DNA of 64,000 nucleotides. It comes from Monarcha castaneiventris obscurior (lineage: Eukaryota; Chordata; Aves; Passeriformes; Monarchidae). Each line of letters begins with the position of its first letter. Position 1 is the first letter of the stretch. The stretch is taken from contig JAMPIT010000417.1 in assembly GCA_026261815.1 (NCBI GenBank), positions 1,273,501 through 1,337,500 on the forward strand, read 5' to 3'. A model generated the notes under the pieces. That model saw only the letters and a list, made by a program, of their open reading frames with translations, searched no databases and was not told the origin of the DNA. Shown here in pieces: positions 53,501-58,780 of the stretch. The translations under genes were made by a program, and so were the position numbers.

Positions 53501-56220
53501 TTTTGTCCCAGTGTGCTCACTCTGGTAATGTTCAGACAGACCAGTGGGAGTTACACACACTTTCATACATAGCGGACAGATGAAGCCCTGTGAAATGTAT
53601 ATTTGTTTTTAAGAAACTAATAAAGACAAAAAAAAATGCAGATCTGGAATCAAAAGTTTGAATTCTTATGCTGAAAGCTCTCTAAAATCACCAAAAGCAA
53701 AGTCTGTTTTCCTTTTGGAGAGAGGACTTTTGCAAACCATACCAATACCATAGAGAAAGCAAGAAGGAACAGTGACTAAGGACATGAAAATAACTAAATC
53801 TAAAAACTAGGACCATACTGCATACTATTATGTGTTTTCCAGACACTCTTGGTACCCCCTTCATGTGACAGAGGAACAAGTGCATGACAAATTGTGAATG
53901 GAGCATTACAAGGCACCACGTCACATCCATCGTGAGGTTTCCCATAAGGGTGTTGAGATGTTTCAGGGAGAGAGGGAAGAGTGGTGCAGTGAGACTGCAG
54001 AAATGCCTCCATAAATTAATAAGCAAGTTTGCAACAGCAGCAGGAGAGGCTGAGGCAAACCTGTCTAGTTAACGCAGTTAAATTACACTAAGGAAAGCAT
54101 CATCCCACTGGTACACTCACTGCAAGCATGGAATATTTAGCAACCCCGTACTGCAGACAGAGCTGCACTGGGACCTAAGCTACAAAGGTAAGATAGACCC
54201 AAATGTCTCCTCCTTGGGCAGATTGCACAGTGAATAAAAGACTTCATTATGGGTCTATGTGCGACCTGAAGTGCTGACATAGTCACAGACAGCACTTAAG
54301 CAAATTTTTACCTCTTCTTGAGCAGTTCGAATTCAGACTTCCCCACTCCTTGTGTTTCATACTACAGTTCTCAAAAATCAGGATTTATTTCAACCAGGTT
54401 TGAGGAGGAAGGAAACGTACAAATCTGCACAGATTTAATAATTATTATCCATTTGAATCTTGCAACAAGACAAATTAAAAAATCTAGCCAAGAAACAGGA
54501 GTGAAAACAAGTTACTGGATTTCTGACTGTATAATTAATAACAGAGAACCAGGTAGGAGTATCACAATAAAACAAAGAACAAAAATTCTGCAGAGACCAA
54601 CTATGGTACTCCTGAAGAGGAGCTCCAGGAGAGACAAGACCTCAGGCAAGCTGCGAGGCAAAAGGAAGGCTAACAGATTCCAGTAGCATTACATGTGAAT
54701 CTAAAAACCCACCACCAGGTTCAGAACTCAGTTTCAAACAGAATGAAATTCTATGGCAAGGGTAATACCCAATGCAAGAAATGATGGAGTCATGGACAAC
54801 TAAAAGATACTTTTTTTACGTAACACATGCATATCAAACAAGAGTGACAAAGCAGCCTTTGGTCTGACCCAGTTTCGACTCAATAGAAAGAACAGTCAAT
54901 GGGGTAATAGTACAGGCACACCACCACTCTGAAAGCTCATCCCATGTCTAGAAAATACTGCTCCATTAGTACTGTGTTACCTTATGGCACCCACAAGCTG
55001 TACAGTTAGTGATATTGCACTAATGTTAACAGAATTGTACAATATTAGCCAAATCTTAGAAAGAAGCAATTGTCTCATTGCTCATTTTTATGCCTTAATC
55101 AACTACAAAAGTAATAAGATTTTAGTCTGCAATTTAAGAATATTTATTTGCTCCAGGGGCAGTTAAATATGCACACAAAACAGATCTGGATTCAAAAATG
55201 TGTGACATGTAGAATATGCAGCAAAATATTAAGGAATGTCTGATTACATTGACTGCAATAAGGCTTCAAGAAAGAAGAAACAAGCAGATGCACAGACAAG
55301 ATTTTAAACAGCACTGTGAAAGTTTCTCTTATCTTTCATCATATCCCACACAGGAGTATTTGAATTGTCACACACTTTATTCAGTGTAAGAAAGGGCACT
55401 CTGCTCCCTTTAATGCTGTAATAGGGGTAATTAACCCTGCACTGTATTTGTATGTTAAGCTCAAAACATTTTCAAGATAGGTAAGCAGGCTACATCAGCA
55501 CAAACAAGCTTCAACAGCCAGTGAAGTCAGCTTGCATTTTTCAGCGTTAATGTCTGACAACACTGTAAATACAAAGACATTGTAATATGGGATTGCAGCA
55601 AGAATAACAACTTATTCTGCTGATTAAGCATGGCATACAGACCATGAAAAGCTGAGAGGATTTATACTTCAACACCAAGCAAAACCCAGTATGTTTGATA
55701 TTTCACAAGAAGGAAGAGGTTTCCAGTACACATTATAGCTTAGCAGAAGCAAGGTGAAAATGGAGTACAAGCATGATAAAATGTAAAGACTTGTTTTTTG
55801 TAGCTCTCATGAAAGATTTATTAACAAGGAGTCTTAAGCTTACATCTAATTGCTTTTAATTTTAATAATTCATGCCTAGAACTACAGGAAGGATTGCTTG
55901 TGACCACTTGGATAGATAAGCCTAATTAATAGTTACATATAAACATGGCCTAGTCTTCCTTTTTTTATTTAAATAACAAACAACTTTTAGAAGACTACAT
56001 CTGCAAGTGTTTATTTAGTACAGTATTTATTTAGGAAGGTCATCAAAAGTTACTCCCAACAGTTTCATGGAGCAGAGAAACAGCATCCAAGGTTTAAGAC
56101 ACGAGTCCCGTGTACGGTGCACAGTACCTCTGAGGAGCCTTCATTGTTCACGTCCACGGCATTTCCAGGTGTGGCAGAAGAATCCGAATCTGAACTCTGA
56201 GACCCACCTCTACCTGGAGT
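2465..56220 (-). CDS. EEA1: EEA1 gene, coding exons 2-29 (whole span, 28 exons)
   Basis: Early endosome antigen 1 is a homodimeric coiled-coil tether on early endosomes. Its N-terminal C2H2 finger and C-terminal region bind Rab5-GTP, and its FYVE finger binds PI3P, so it bridges membranes for SNARE-dependent endosome fusion. Joining 28 segments at GT-AG sites gives 1,401 codons plus stop with every junction in phase. I recognised the protein by near-identity to vertebrate EEA1 along its length, for example [57 protein letters not shown] and [16 protein letters not shown]. Human EEA1 has 1,411 residues; this model plus the expected 8-residue first exon gives 1,409. The start codon was not found in the window, so the CDS is 5'-incomplete. 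The exon span is the gene model; the coordinates include introns. No frameshift or premature stop was seen. Confidence 0.97.
2588..3649 (-). other. Intron 28
   Basis: About 1.06 kb between the two FYVE exons. I see no repeat, exon or RNA gene in it. Confidence 0.9.
3650..3748 (-). CDS. EEA1: EEA1 exon 28: start of FYVE finger
   Basis: Thirty-three codons (residues about 1337-1369), [20 protein letters not shown] followed by [13 protein letters not shown]. It carries the FYVE WxxD motif (WAED), the first CxxC pair (CMAC) and the two arginines that open the RRHHCR signature. The hydrophobic turret residues FSVTV, which insert into the membrane in FYVE domains, are intact. Acceptor AG is at 3750-3749; the donor follows AGG at 3649. 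The helix before the finger forms the dimer stalk in known EEA1 structures. Confidence 0.97.
3749..4096 (-). other. Intron 27
   Basis: 348 bp of ordinary intron sequence; nothing else seen. Confidence 0.9.
4097..4217 (-). CDS. EEA1: EEA1 exon 27: end of coiled coil, C-terminal Rab5 region
   Basis: One base plus 40 codons (split residue about 1296, then 1297-1336), ending [20 protein letters not shown] followed by LQ. It starts in phase 2, completing the Arg codon of exon 26. This stretch lies directly before FYVE and belongs to the second Rab5-binding region mapped in human EEA1. Acceptor AG is at 4219-4218, donor at 4096. Confidence 0.95.
4218..5663 (-). other. Intron 26
   Basis: About 1.45 kb. 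No recognisable mobile element, RNA or exon. Open frames within it show no protein-like pattern. Confidence 0.85.
5664..5902 (-). CDS. EEA1: EEA1 exon 26: coiled coil
   Basis: Seventy-nine codons plus two bases (residues about 1217-1295). It includes the conserved runs [20 protein letters not shown] and [20 protein letters not shown], nearly identical to human EEA1. Its first part is rich in Lys and Glu ([18 protein letters not shown]) and is more divergent. Acceptor AG is at 5904-5903; it ends GAG AG before GTAAGC. Confidence 0.96.
5903..6208 (-). other. Intron 25
   Basis: 306 bp; nothing beyond splice signals. Confidence 0.9.
6209..6394 (-). CDS. EEA1: EEA1 exon 25: coiled coil
   Basis: Sixty-two codons (residues about 1155-1216), starting [20 protein letters not shown]. 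Heptad pattern with high Gln, Glu, Lys and Leu. The donor is the less common but valid GTTAGT after CTG at 6209; the acceptor follows a TAACAG at 6395. Phase 0 at both ends. Confidence 0.96.
6395..8173 (-). other. Intron 24
   Basis: About 1.8 kb, AT-rich. I see no element or exon. Confidence 0.85.
8174..8305 (-). CDS. EEA1: EEA1 exon 24: coiled coil
   Basis: Forty-four codons (residues about 1111-1154): [20 protein letters not shown] to CKQEFEK. Matches the human KEKELVNEKSKLAEIEEI segment. Phase 0 at both ends; acceptor AG at 8307-8306, donor GTATTG at 8173. A 161-codon open frame on the opposite strand here is only a shadow of this exon. Confidence 0.95.
8306..8722 (-). other. Intron 23
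   Basis: 417 bp with no additional feature. Confidence 0.9.
8723..8908 (-). CDS. EEA1: EEA1 exon 23: coiled coil
   Basis: Sixty-two codons (residues about 1049-1110), from [20 protein letters not shown] to [10 protein letters not shown]. It corresponds to human SVEEKLSLAQEDLISNRNQI. Acceptor ATTAG at 8910-8909, donor GTAAAT after AGG at 8723. It follows the longest intron of the C-terminal half. Confidence 0.95.
11597..11729. repeat. (TA)n-rich palindromic tract
   Basis: Some 130 bp almost wholly of A and T in alternating TA and TAA units, with several self-complementary stretches able to form cruciforms or hairpins. A less regular A/T-rich stretch precedes it from about 11330. Confidence 0.9.
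11908..11956. repeat. (GGCTC)n pentanucleotide microsatellite
   Basis: Nine or so tandem GGCTC/CTCGG units, then variant units with CTCCG. Translation gives Leu-Gly-Ser-Ala-Arg-type repeats in plus frames, which is a by-product and not protein evidence. Length is probably polymorphic. Confidence 0.9.
12105..12118 (+). promoter_or_regulatory. CTCF-like motif
   Basis: CCAGCAGATGGTGC matches the CTCF core CCASYAGRKGGCRS at 13 of 14 positions; the T at 12116 replaces C. It lies in the GC-rich islet, which is the usual context. Binding is not shown. Confidence 0.4.
14592..14774 (-). CDS. EEA1: EEA1 exon 22: coiled coil
   Basis: Sixty-one codons (residues about 988-1048), beginning [20 protein letters not shown] and ending [13 protein letters not shown], the last part identical to human but for one residue. 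Acceptor TTTCAG at 14775, donor GTACTT at 14591, phase 0. Confidence 0.96.
14775..15986 (-). other. Intron 21
   Basis: About 1.2 kb. Its middle third is an ERVL-type solo LTR (15026-15387); the rest shows nothing recognisable. Confidence 0.9.
15026..15387 (+). mobile_element. Solo LTR, avian ERVL-type, internally shortened
   Basis: It opens TGTGCTGGTTTTGGCTGAGG and closes GGGTTAAACCACGACA, the terminal sequences of the ERVL-like LTR family common in birds, bounded by TG...CA. The middle keeps the family's GGGATATTCCATACCATATG block and a decayed TATA position (catacaaag, about 15275). The part after the GTCTTCCCC block is much shorter than I remember for the family, so part of R/U5 seems deleted. 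Flanks CCAAG (15021-15025) and CCAAA (15388-15392) look like a 5-bp target duplication with one change. No internal retroviral genes remain. It is antisense to EEA1. Confidence 0.85.
15987..16181 (-). CDS. EEA1: EEA1 exon 21: coiled coil
   Basis: Sixty-five codons (residues about 923-987), [20 protein letters not shown] to [11 protein letters not shown]. It aligns with human SHQLKLELNSMQEQLIQAQN but is among the more divergent stretches, as expected for a coiled-coil rod where heptad pattern rather than identity is kept. Acceptor CTAG at 16183-16182; donor GTAAGA. Confidence 0.94.
16182..17257 (-). other. Intron 20
   Basis: About 1.1 kb; no feature recognised. Confidence 0.85.
17258..17359 (-). 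CDS. EEA1: EEA1 exon 20: coiled coil
   Basis: Thirty-four codons (residues about 889-922): [20 protein letters not shown] then [14 protein letters not shown]. It contains the ELKHQLQ block shared with human. Too short to stand out as an open frame; found by splice phase between exons 19 and 21. Donor GTAAGT is strong. Confidence 0.93.
17360..18822 (-). other. Intron 19
   Basis: About 1.5 kb, AT-rich; nothing recognised. Confidence 0.85.
18823..19153 (-). CDS. EEA1: EEA1 exon 19: coiled coil (331 nt)
   Basis: One base plus 110 codons (split residue about 778, then 779-888). It starts [20 protein letters not shown] and ends [10 protein letters not shown]. The blocks [10 protein letters not shown] and KGKAA are shared with human. 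Entry is in phase 2, completing a Glu codon (GA|G) from exon 18. Donor GTTAGT follows ATG. Confidence 0.95.
19154..19693 (-). other. Intron 18
   Basis: 540 bp; nothing recognised. Confidence 0.85.
19694..19833 (-). CDS. EEA1: EEA1 exon 18: coiled coil
   Basis: Forty-six codons plus two bases (residues about 732-777). [20 protein letters not shown] then QQQRNQ, close to human KLEADSLEVKASKEQALQDL. The donor is AGA|GTATGC, lacking the usual G at -1, but the phase only works there: the next exon supplies G to make Glu. Confidence 0.92.
19834..21584 (-). other. Intron 17
   Basis: About 1.75 kb; no element or exon seen. Confidence 0.85.
21585..21740 (-). CDS. EEA1: EEA1 exon 17: coiled coil
   Basis: Fifty-two codons (residues about 680-731), [20 protein letters not shown] to [13 protein letters not shown]. 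Strongly conserved with human ([22 protein letters not shown]). Acceptor ACCCAG, donor GTTTGT, phase 0 both ends. Confidence 0.96.
21741..22954 (-). other. Intron 16
   Basis: About 1.2 kb; nothing recognised. Confidence 0.85.
22955..23068 (-). CDS. EEA1: EEA1 exon 16: coiled coil
   Basis: Thirty-eight codons (residues about 642-679), [20 protein letters not shown] then [18 protein letters not shown], nearly identical to human. Phase 0 both ends; acceptor TTTCAG, donor GTATGA. Confidence 0.96.
23273..23473 (-). CDS. EEA1: EEA1 exon 15: coiled coil
   Basis: Sixty-seven codons (residues about 575-641), [20 protein letters not shown] onwards to [10 protein letters not shown]. One of the best conserved rod segments, including [18 protein letters not shown]. 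Acceptor CTGCAG at 23475-23474; donor GTAATG. Confidence 0.97.
23474..24145 (-). other. Intron 14 with TA repeat
   Basis: 672 bp. Its only notable content is the TA-rich tract at 23780-23897. Confidence 0.85.
23780..23897. repeat. (TA)n / (ATAC)n microsatellite tract
   Basis: About 118 bp of alternating AT, ATAC and TATA units, imperfect and partly self-complementary. Confidence 0.9.
24146..24349 (-). CDS. EEA1: EEA1 exon 14: coiled coil
   Basis: Sixty-eight codons (residues about 507-574), [20 protein letters not shown] to [10 protein letters not shown]. The section [20 protein letters not shown] is identical to human. Acceptor CTAG, donor GTAAGA, phase 0. Confidence 0.97.
24579..24698 (-). 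CDS. EEA1: EEA1 exon 13: coiled coil
   Basis: Forty codons (residues about 467-506), [20 protein letters not shown] then [20 protein letters not shown]. Gln-rich as in human. Acceptor after a run of T ending CAG at 24699; donor GTAACA. Confidence 0.96.
24699..25716 (-). other. Intron 12
   Basis: About 1.0 kb; nothing recognised. Confidence 0.85.
25717..25866 (-). CDS. EEA1: EEA1 exon 12: coiled coil
   Basis: Fifty codons (residues about 417-466), [20 protein letters not shown] to [11 protein letters not shown], differing from human by about one residue. It is missing from a simple long-open-frame view because it lacks an in-frame ATG or long extension. Locally more GC-rich than its introns. 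Acceptor TTACAG; donor GTAGGG is weaker than usual. Confidence 0.96.
25867..29258 (-). other. Intron 11 (3.4 kb)
   Basis: No exon or mobile element recognised. It holds a plus-strand TTTTC run at about 28147-28174. A 150-codon plus-strand open frame at 26350-26802 shows no recognisable domain and is probably chance. Confidence 0.8.
28147..28174. repeat. (CTTTT)n pyrimidine run
   Basis: Short imperfect tandem of TTTTC units on the plus strand. Confidence 0.85.
29259..29597 (-). CDS. EEA1: EEA1 exon 11: coiled coil (339 nt, largest coding exon)
   Basis: One hundred and thirteen codons (residues about 304-416). It opens [20 protein letters not shown] and includes [20 protein letters not shown] and [20 protein letters not shown]. 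Very close to human throughout, with a regular heptad pattern. Acceptor TTAG at 29599-29598; donor GTATGT. Phase 0 both ends. Confidence 0.97.
29598..31568 (-). other. Intron 10
   Basis: About 2.0 kb. A short TA repeat at 30075-30100 is the only pattern seen. Confidence 0.85.
30075..30100. repeat. Short (TA)n microsatellite
   Basis: About 26 bp of alternating TA with one TTTA interruption. Confidence 0.85.
31569..31685 (-). CDS. EEA1: EEA1 exon 10: coiled coil
   Basis: Thirty-nine codons (residues about 265-303), [20 protein letters not shown] then [19 protein letters not shown]. The [17 protein letters not shown] block is identical to human, including the helix-breaking Gly-Pro. Acceptor TTTCAG, donor GTGAGA. 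Confidence 0.97.
31686..35000 (-). other. Intron 9 (3.3 kb)
   Basis: A-rich low-complexity sequence at about 33105-33132; otherwise no element, RNA or exon recognised. Confidence 0.85.
35001..35156 (-). CDS. EEA1: EEA1 exon 9: coiled coil
   Basis: Fifty-two codons (residues about 213-264), [20 protein letters not shown] then [20 protein letters not shown] and onwards. Almost identical to human. Acceptor TTTCAG at 35158-35157; donor GTAATA. Confidence 0.97.
35157..36559 (-). other. Intron 8
   Basis: About 1.4 kb. A purine-rich AGAAAAGGA-type stretch at about 35640-35830; no mobile element identified with confidence. Confidence 0.8.
36560..36681 (-). CDS. EEA1: EEA1 exon 8: coiled coil
   Basis: Two bases plus 40 codons (split residue about 172, then 173-212), [20 protein letters not shown] then [20 protein letters not shown]. 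Completes the Asp codon begun by the last G of exon 7. Acceptor ATTAG, donor GTATTC. Confidence 0.95.
36768..36875 (-). CDS. EEA1: EEA1 exon 7: start of main coiled coil
   Basis: Two bases, 35 codons, one base (residues about 136-172), [20 protein letters not shown] then [15 protein letters not shown]. The block [23 protein letters not shown] is identical to human. The donor GTAAGT is strong. The acceptor at 36877-36876 was chosen because it joins exon 6 in phase; a second in-phase acceptor lies 30 nt upstream (36907-36906). Confidence 0.85.
36876..37688 (-). other. Intron 6
   Basis: 813 bp; nothing recognised apart from the alternative acceptor of exon 7. Confidence 0.85.
37689..37728 (-). 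CDS. EEA1: EEA1 exon 6: 40-nt microexon
   Basis: Thirteen codons plus one base (residues about 123-136): [13 protein letters not shown]. It aligns with human EAKPDGLVTDSSA, the flexible Ser/Thr-rich linker between the helix after the zinc finger and the main rod. Acceptor TTAAG at 37730-37729 after a T-rich run; donor GTGGCT. Its length is not a multiple of three, so skipping it shifts the frame. Confidence 0.85.
37729..38550 (-). other. Intron 5
   Basis: 822 bp; nothing recognised. Confidence 0.85.
38551..38616 (-). CDS. EEA1: EEA1 exon 5: helix after zinc finger
   Basis: Twenty-two codons (residues about 101-122): [20 protein letters not shown] then QQ, against human [20 protein letters not shown]. 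Acceptor CCCCCTCAG at 38617, donor CAA|GTAATT. Phase 0 both ends, so the exon is symmetric. Confidence 0.95.
38743..38797 (-). CDS. EEA1: EEA1 exon 4
   Basis: One base plus 18 codons (split Arg about 82, then 83-100): [18 protein letters not shown], against human [18 protein letters not shown]. It completes an Arg codon (AG|A) from exon 3. Acceptor ATCCAG, donor GTTGGA. Confidence 0.95.
38798..42579 (-). other. Intron 3 (3.8 kb)
   Basis: No mobile element, RNA gene or exon recognised. Several open frames of 60-120 codons have no protein-like features. Confidence 0.8.
42580..42707 (-). CDS. EEA1: EEA1 exon 3: canonical Rab5-binding C2H2 finger
   Basis: Forty-two codons plus two bases (residues about 40-82). 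[20 protein letters not shown] then YEAVH carries Cys43, Cys46, His59 and His64 in C-x2-C-x12-H-x4-H spacing. From memory of the published human Rab5 complex, Phe41, Ile42, Pro44, Met47 and Tyr60 form the interface, and all are present at the same numbers. It continues [17 protein letters not shown], a variable acidic/Ser linker. Acceptor AATAG at 42709-42708; donor GTGAAA in phase 2. Confidence 0.97.
44867..44998. repeat. T-rich (TTTTTG)n low-complexity tract
   Basis: About 130 bp of T runs separated by G or GG, with a (TTG) stretch near 44886-44900, on the plus strand. Confidence 0.9.
46667..46683. repeat. A17 homopolymer
   Basis: Seventeen A residues on the plus strand. No retrocopy or SINE-like body is visible to its left. 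Confidence 0.9.
53432..53587 (-). CDS. EEA1: Extra exon-like segment: second EEA1 C2H2 finger (alternative exon)
   Basis: After a strong acceptor (ATTTCACAG, AG at 53589-53588) the frame reads [20 protein letters not shown] then [21 protein letters not shown]. The first nine residues equal those of exon 3, yet five of the nine codons differ, all at silent third positions. Cys4, Cys7, His20 and His25 give the same C-x2-C-x12-H-x4-H spacing, and Leu17 and Tyr21 are kept. Exon 2 ends in phase 0, so it can join here. The end shown uses GTAATG (156 nt, phase 0), which would place two fingers in tandem; it is uncertain. Other donors are GTGGGT (123 nt, phase 0) and GTGAGC (67 nt, phase 1, lost His25). 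Without splicing the frame stops at 53374-53372. It is absent from canonical EEA1. The finger is well supported; its use is inferred. Confidence 0.7.
53588..56127 (-). other. Intron 2, exon-2 side (2.5 kb)
   Basis: Between exon 2 and the extra finger segment. No element, RNA or exon recognised. Confidence 0.8.
56128..56220 (-). CDS. EEA1: EEA1 exon 2: N-terminal Ser/Asp-rich segment
   Basis: Thirty-one codons (residues about 9-39): [20 protein letters not shown] then [11 protein letters not shown], against human TPGRVGSQGSDLDSSATPIN. Probably disordered. Acceptor TTTCAG at 56222-56221; donor GTACTG. Phase 0 at both ends, so it can join exon 3 or the extra finger segment equally. The human protein has eight residues before this, from exon 1. 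Confidence 0.95.
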
Positions 56221-57504
56221 CTGAAATAGATGGGGAAGAGAAAAATAAGAGTCTACATTTTAATATATAACAAGTATTTAATAAAGCACAGTACATATCC
56301 TATGCAAAGGCCTCTCATCTACTTCTTGGAATAGAGAGGTATTTTCCCTCTACAAGAGTAATGAAGTGAACAAGCTGACAAGCAATTATATAATTTTCAG
56401 CACAACACTTCAACAAAAGCTTCTATCCAACACTCTCCACACATAAAAAACCAAACAGATACCAGAAGTAAAAGCCAGGATTTTATAGCACTTCCTCTCA
56501 TGAATGCTCAACACAACACAAAAACTTTGGCTAAACTCTTGGCCCTTGTATCACTCATGGTGATGTTAAATTAGGTTGCTATATCCTATAGTAAAACACT
56601 AGAAGTTAAAGTCTTAAAAGTTTCAGAAGTAGTAAACTAGTATCATCCCACTTTCTTGATAACTTGTCTACATTCTGGACAAGCCTTTAAATATATGAAA
56701 GACAGAAGACTAAAGTTTAAGGACCCTGCTGATTCAACAAGCACACAAGCAGGTACACTGCCTTGATTTGGAAAAAAATAAAAATAATAATCAAGCCTGT
56801 GGCAAAGTTAAAACATGCTAATCAGTAAGAAAACCTATAAAGATATACTCCTATGAATATGCTGAAAATCAAAACAACAGTATTGATTTTAAACTACAGA
56901 TAAAATAAGCAAATAAACTTTAAATATCACATGATTCAAAATCTGGGTAGATGGATTGGATCTTATAATCCTTATTTAACTATAACTTTGATTTAAATTT
57001 GATTTAACTTCCCTTACTCATTTCCAAAATGTCTGCTTGACTGATGGCTGAAAAGTAAGCATGCCCAAAGCAAACATCATTTAAAAATTATCTCAATATG
57101 TGTATGCAATCCTAGTTTCAACAAAGAACAAAAAGTTATCTAATTCTAGTATGACAATCTCAAATAGGATAAAGTAATGCTACTGCTGTATTTTAGCCTA
57201 TCTGGAAATACTTACAATGTTATAAAGGATTTTATAATTTAATATAAGAGGATAAAGATTAAGAATTTAAATATATAGATTGAAATCTACAGAGAGAGGG
57301 ACAGAGTTTTAGTTTCTTGATCTTGGTGCCTCCAAAATCTTATTTGGAGAAGAATTTTCTTGCTCAAATATATCCTTTTTTTGAAGACAAATCAGCTATA
57401 TAATGTCTTATATCTGCAGCACACCTGAGTTCCCATTCTTTGAAAATTAAGTACATTTTCCTGCTTTGTTTTAAAAAGAATGTTCTATTTTCAACTTTCA
57501 TAGA

Positions 57505-57547
57505 TAAAAAGATAACAACAAAGATAACAAAGATAACAAAGATAACA
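57505..57547. repeat. (AAAGATAAC)n short minisatellite
   Basis: About four tandem copies of a 9-bp unit, the first interrupted by AAC. Confidence 0.85.
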
Positions 57548-58059
57548 GCCTTCTATTATTAATCAAATCTAAAAAATATGTCATTAACAGGTCAAGTTTA
57601 CTGATTAAGGACTTAATTCCCAGTGAAATACATTTCAGTTTCGAAAAGGCTCTGAAGACTGGCCAAAGGGAAATGAGAAGGAGTGAAACACCAAGCTATG
57701 GGGGCTGGGGACAGTAAGAGATGACAACCATCCCTTCCCTCTCCAGCCTTCTCTGAGGTCATCAGTTAAGTGATCAACATACTCTGGTTTTCCTACTCCA
57801 TGTCTTTTCACATTCACTGTACTGTATTCCTAAACAAAATATGAACACAATTTCCTCCTAATACAGCACACAAAAGCAATAGGCAAGGTGATGCAAACTC
57901 TGAAAGTTAATAACAGGAGAGGCAAAAAAAGGGTAAAAAGAGATACGATACACATGCAAAACATGTCAAAGTGAAGGCACTGGTACTTCTTCCCAGGGTC
58001 ACTGATACAGACAGTAAACAAGGTACATCCCATCATGGACCACAGGTGCACTCTTCACG

Positions 58060-58780
58060 TTTTCACATGACATCAAACTGGGAGGATCAGCTGATACACT
58101 CAAGGGCAGGGCTGCTATTCAGAGGGACCTAGAAATGTCTGGAGAAATAGGCCAAGGGGAACCCTATGCAATTCAACAGGGACAAATGCAGAGTCCTGTT
58201 CCAGGAAAGGAAAACTCCTGGCAGTAACAGAGGTCTCTGCTGAAAAGGACCGAGGCCTCGTGTCAGCAGCAAGTTGAACAGGAGCCCGCAGCATGCCCTG
58301 TGTGCACAGAGGGCTGCCAGAAGCCTGGATTGTGTTAACAAGGAGCCCAGCCAACTGATCAAGGGAAGTGATCATTCCCCACTGGCCAGCACTCATTGGA
58401 TAACATCAAAATACCACTCCCCCAGTCCAGGGAGAACACTGATCAACCAGTGTGAGTTTAGCAAAAGGCCACCAACACATCTGGGGATGAAGCATCTGAC
58501 CCATGGGAGAAGCCAAGGGAACAGGGCTGGCTTAGCATGGAAGCAGAGACAGCTTTGGGAGGGCCAAACAGCAGCCACGCTACCACCCATAAAGAGGCCA
58601 TCAAGAAGAGGAGGCCAAGCTGGTCTAAGCAGCACACAGTGAGAGGCTCAGACACAGAAACTGAAATGAGAGAGTCCTACTGGATGTAAAGAACAGCTGT
58701 TCCAGTGTGAGACAGGCTTGGGCAACTTGCTCTTGACCTCCAAGCTGTTCCTGTTCACTGCCCAGACTAGGGAGCTCCTG
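58060..58780 (+). mobile_element. CR1 LINE fragment (3' part of reverse transcriptase ORF and beyond)
   Basis: Plus-strand sequence follows the avian CR1 ORF2 end. It has a decayed 'GACACCAAGCTGGGAGGA' block (about 58069-58088), 'ATTCAGAGGGACCTA' (58116), 'ATTCAACAGGGACAAATGCAG' (about 58172) and 'GCTGAAAAGGACC' (58238). Next come the AGCCxGCAGCATGCCCTGTG block and a GCTTAGCATGGAAGCAGAGA block (58530). Indels and stops break the frame, so it is a dead, 5'-truncated copy. Its exact ends are unclear. It is antisense to EEA1. Confidence 0.8.

Noticed and set aside
53520..53587. The extra finger segment as exon 3 of a different gene, such as the related finger of rabenosyn-5
   Set aside because: Rabenosyn-5 has a similar finger, but the nine-residue identity to this gene's own exon 3, same phase and position inside EEA1 intron 2 favour an EEA1 exon duplicate.
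58274..58642. 122-codon plus-strand and overlapping minus-strand frames
   Set aside because: They lie in the decayed CR1 copy and are not in the CR1 reading frame throughout.
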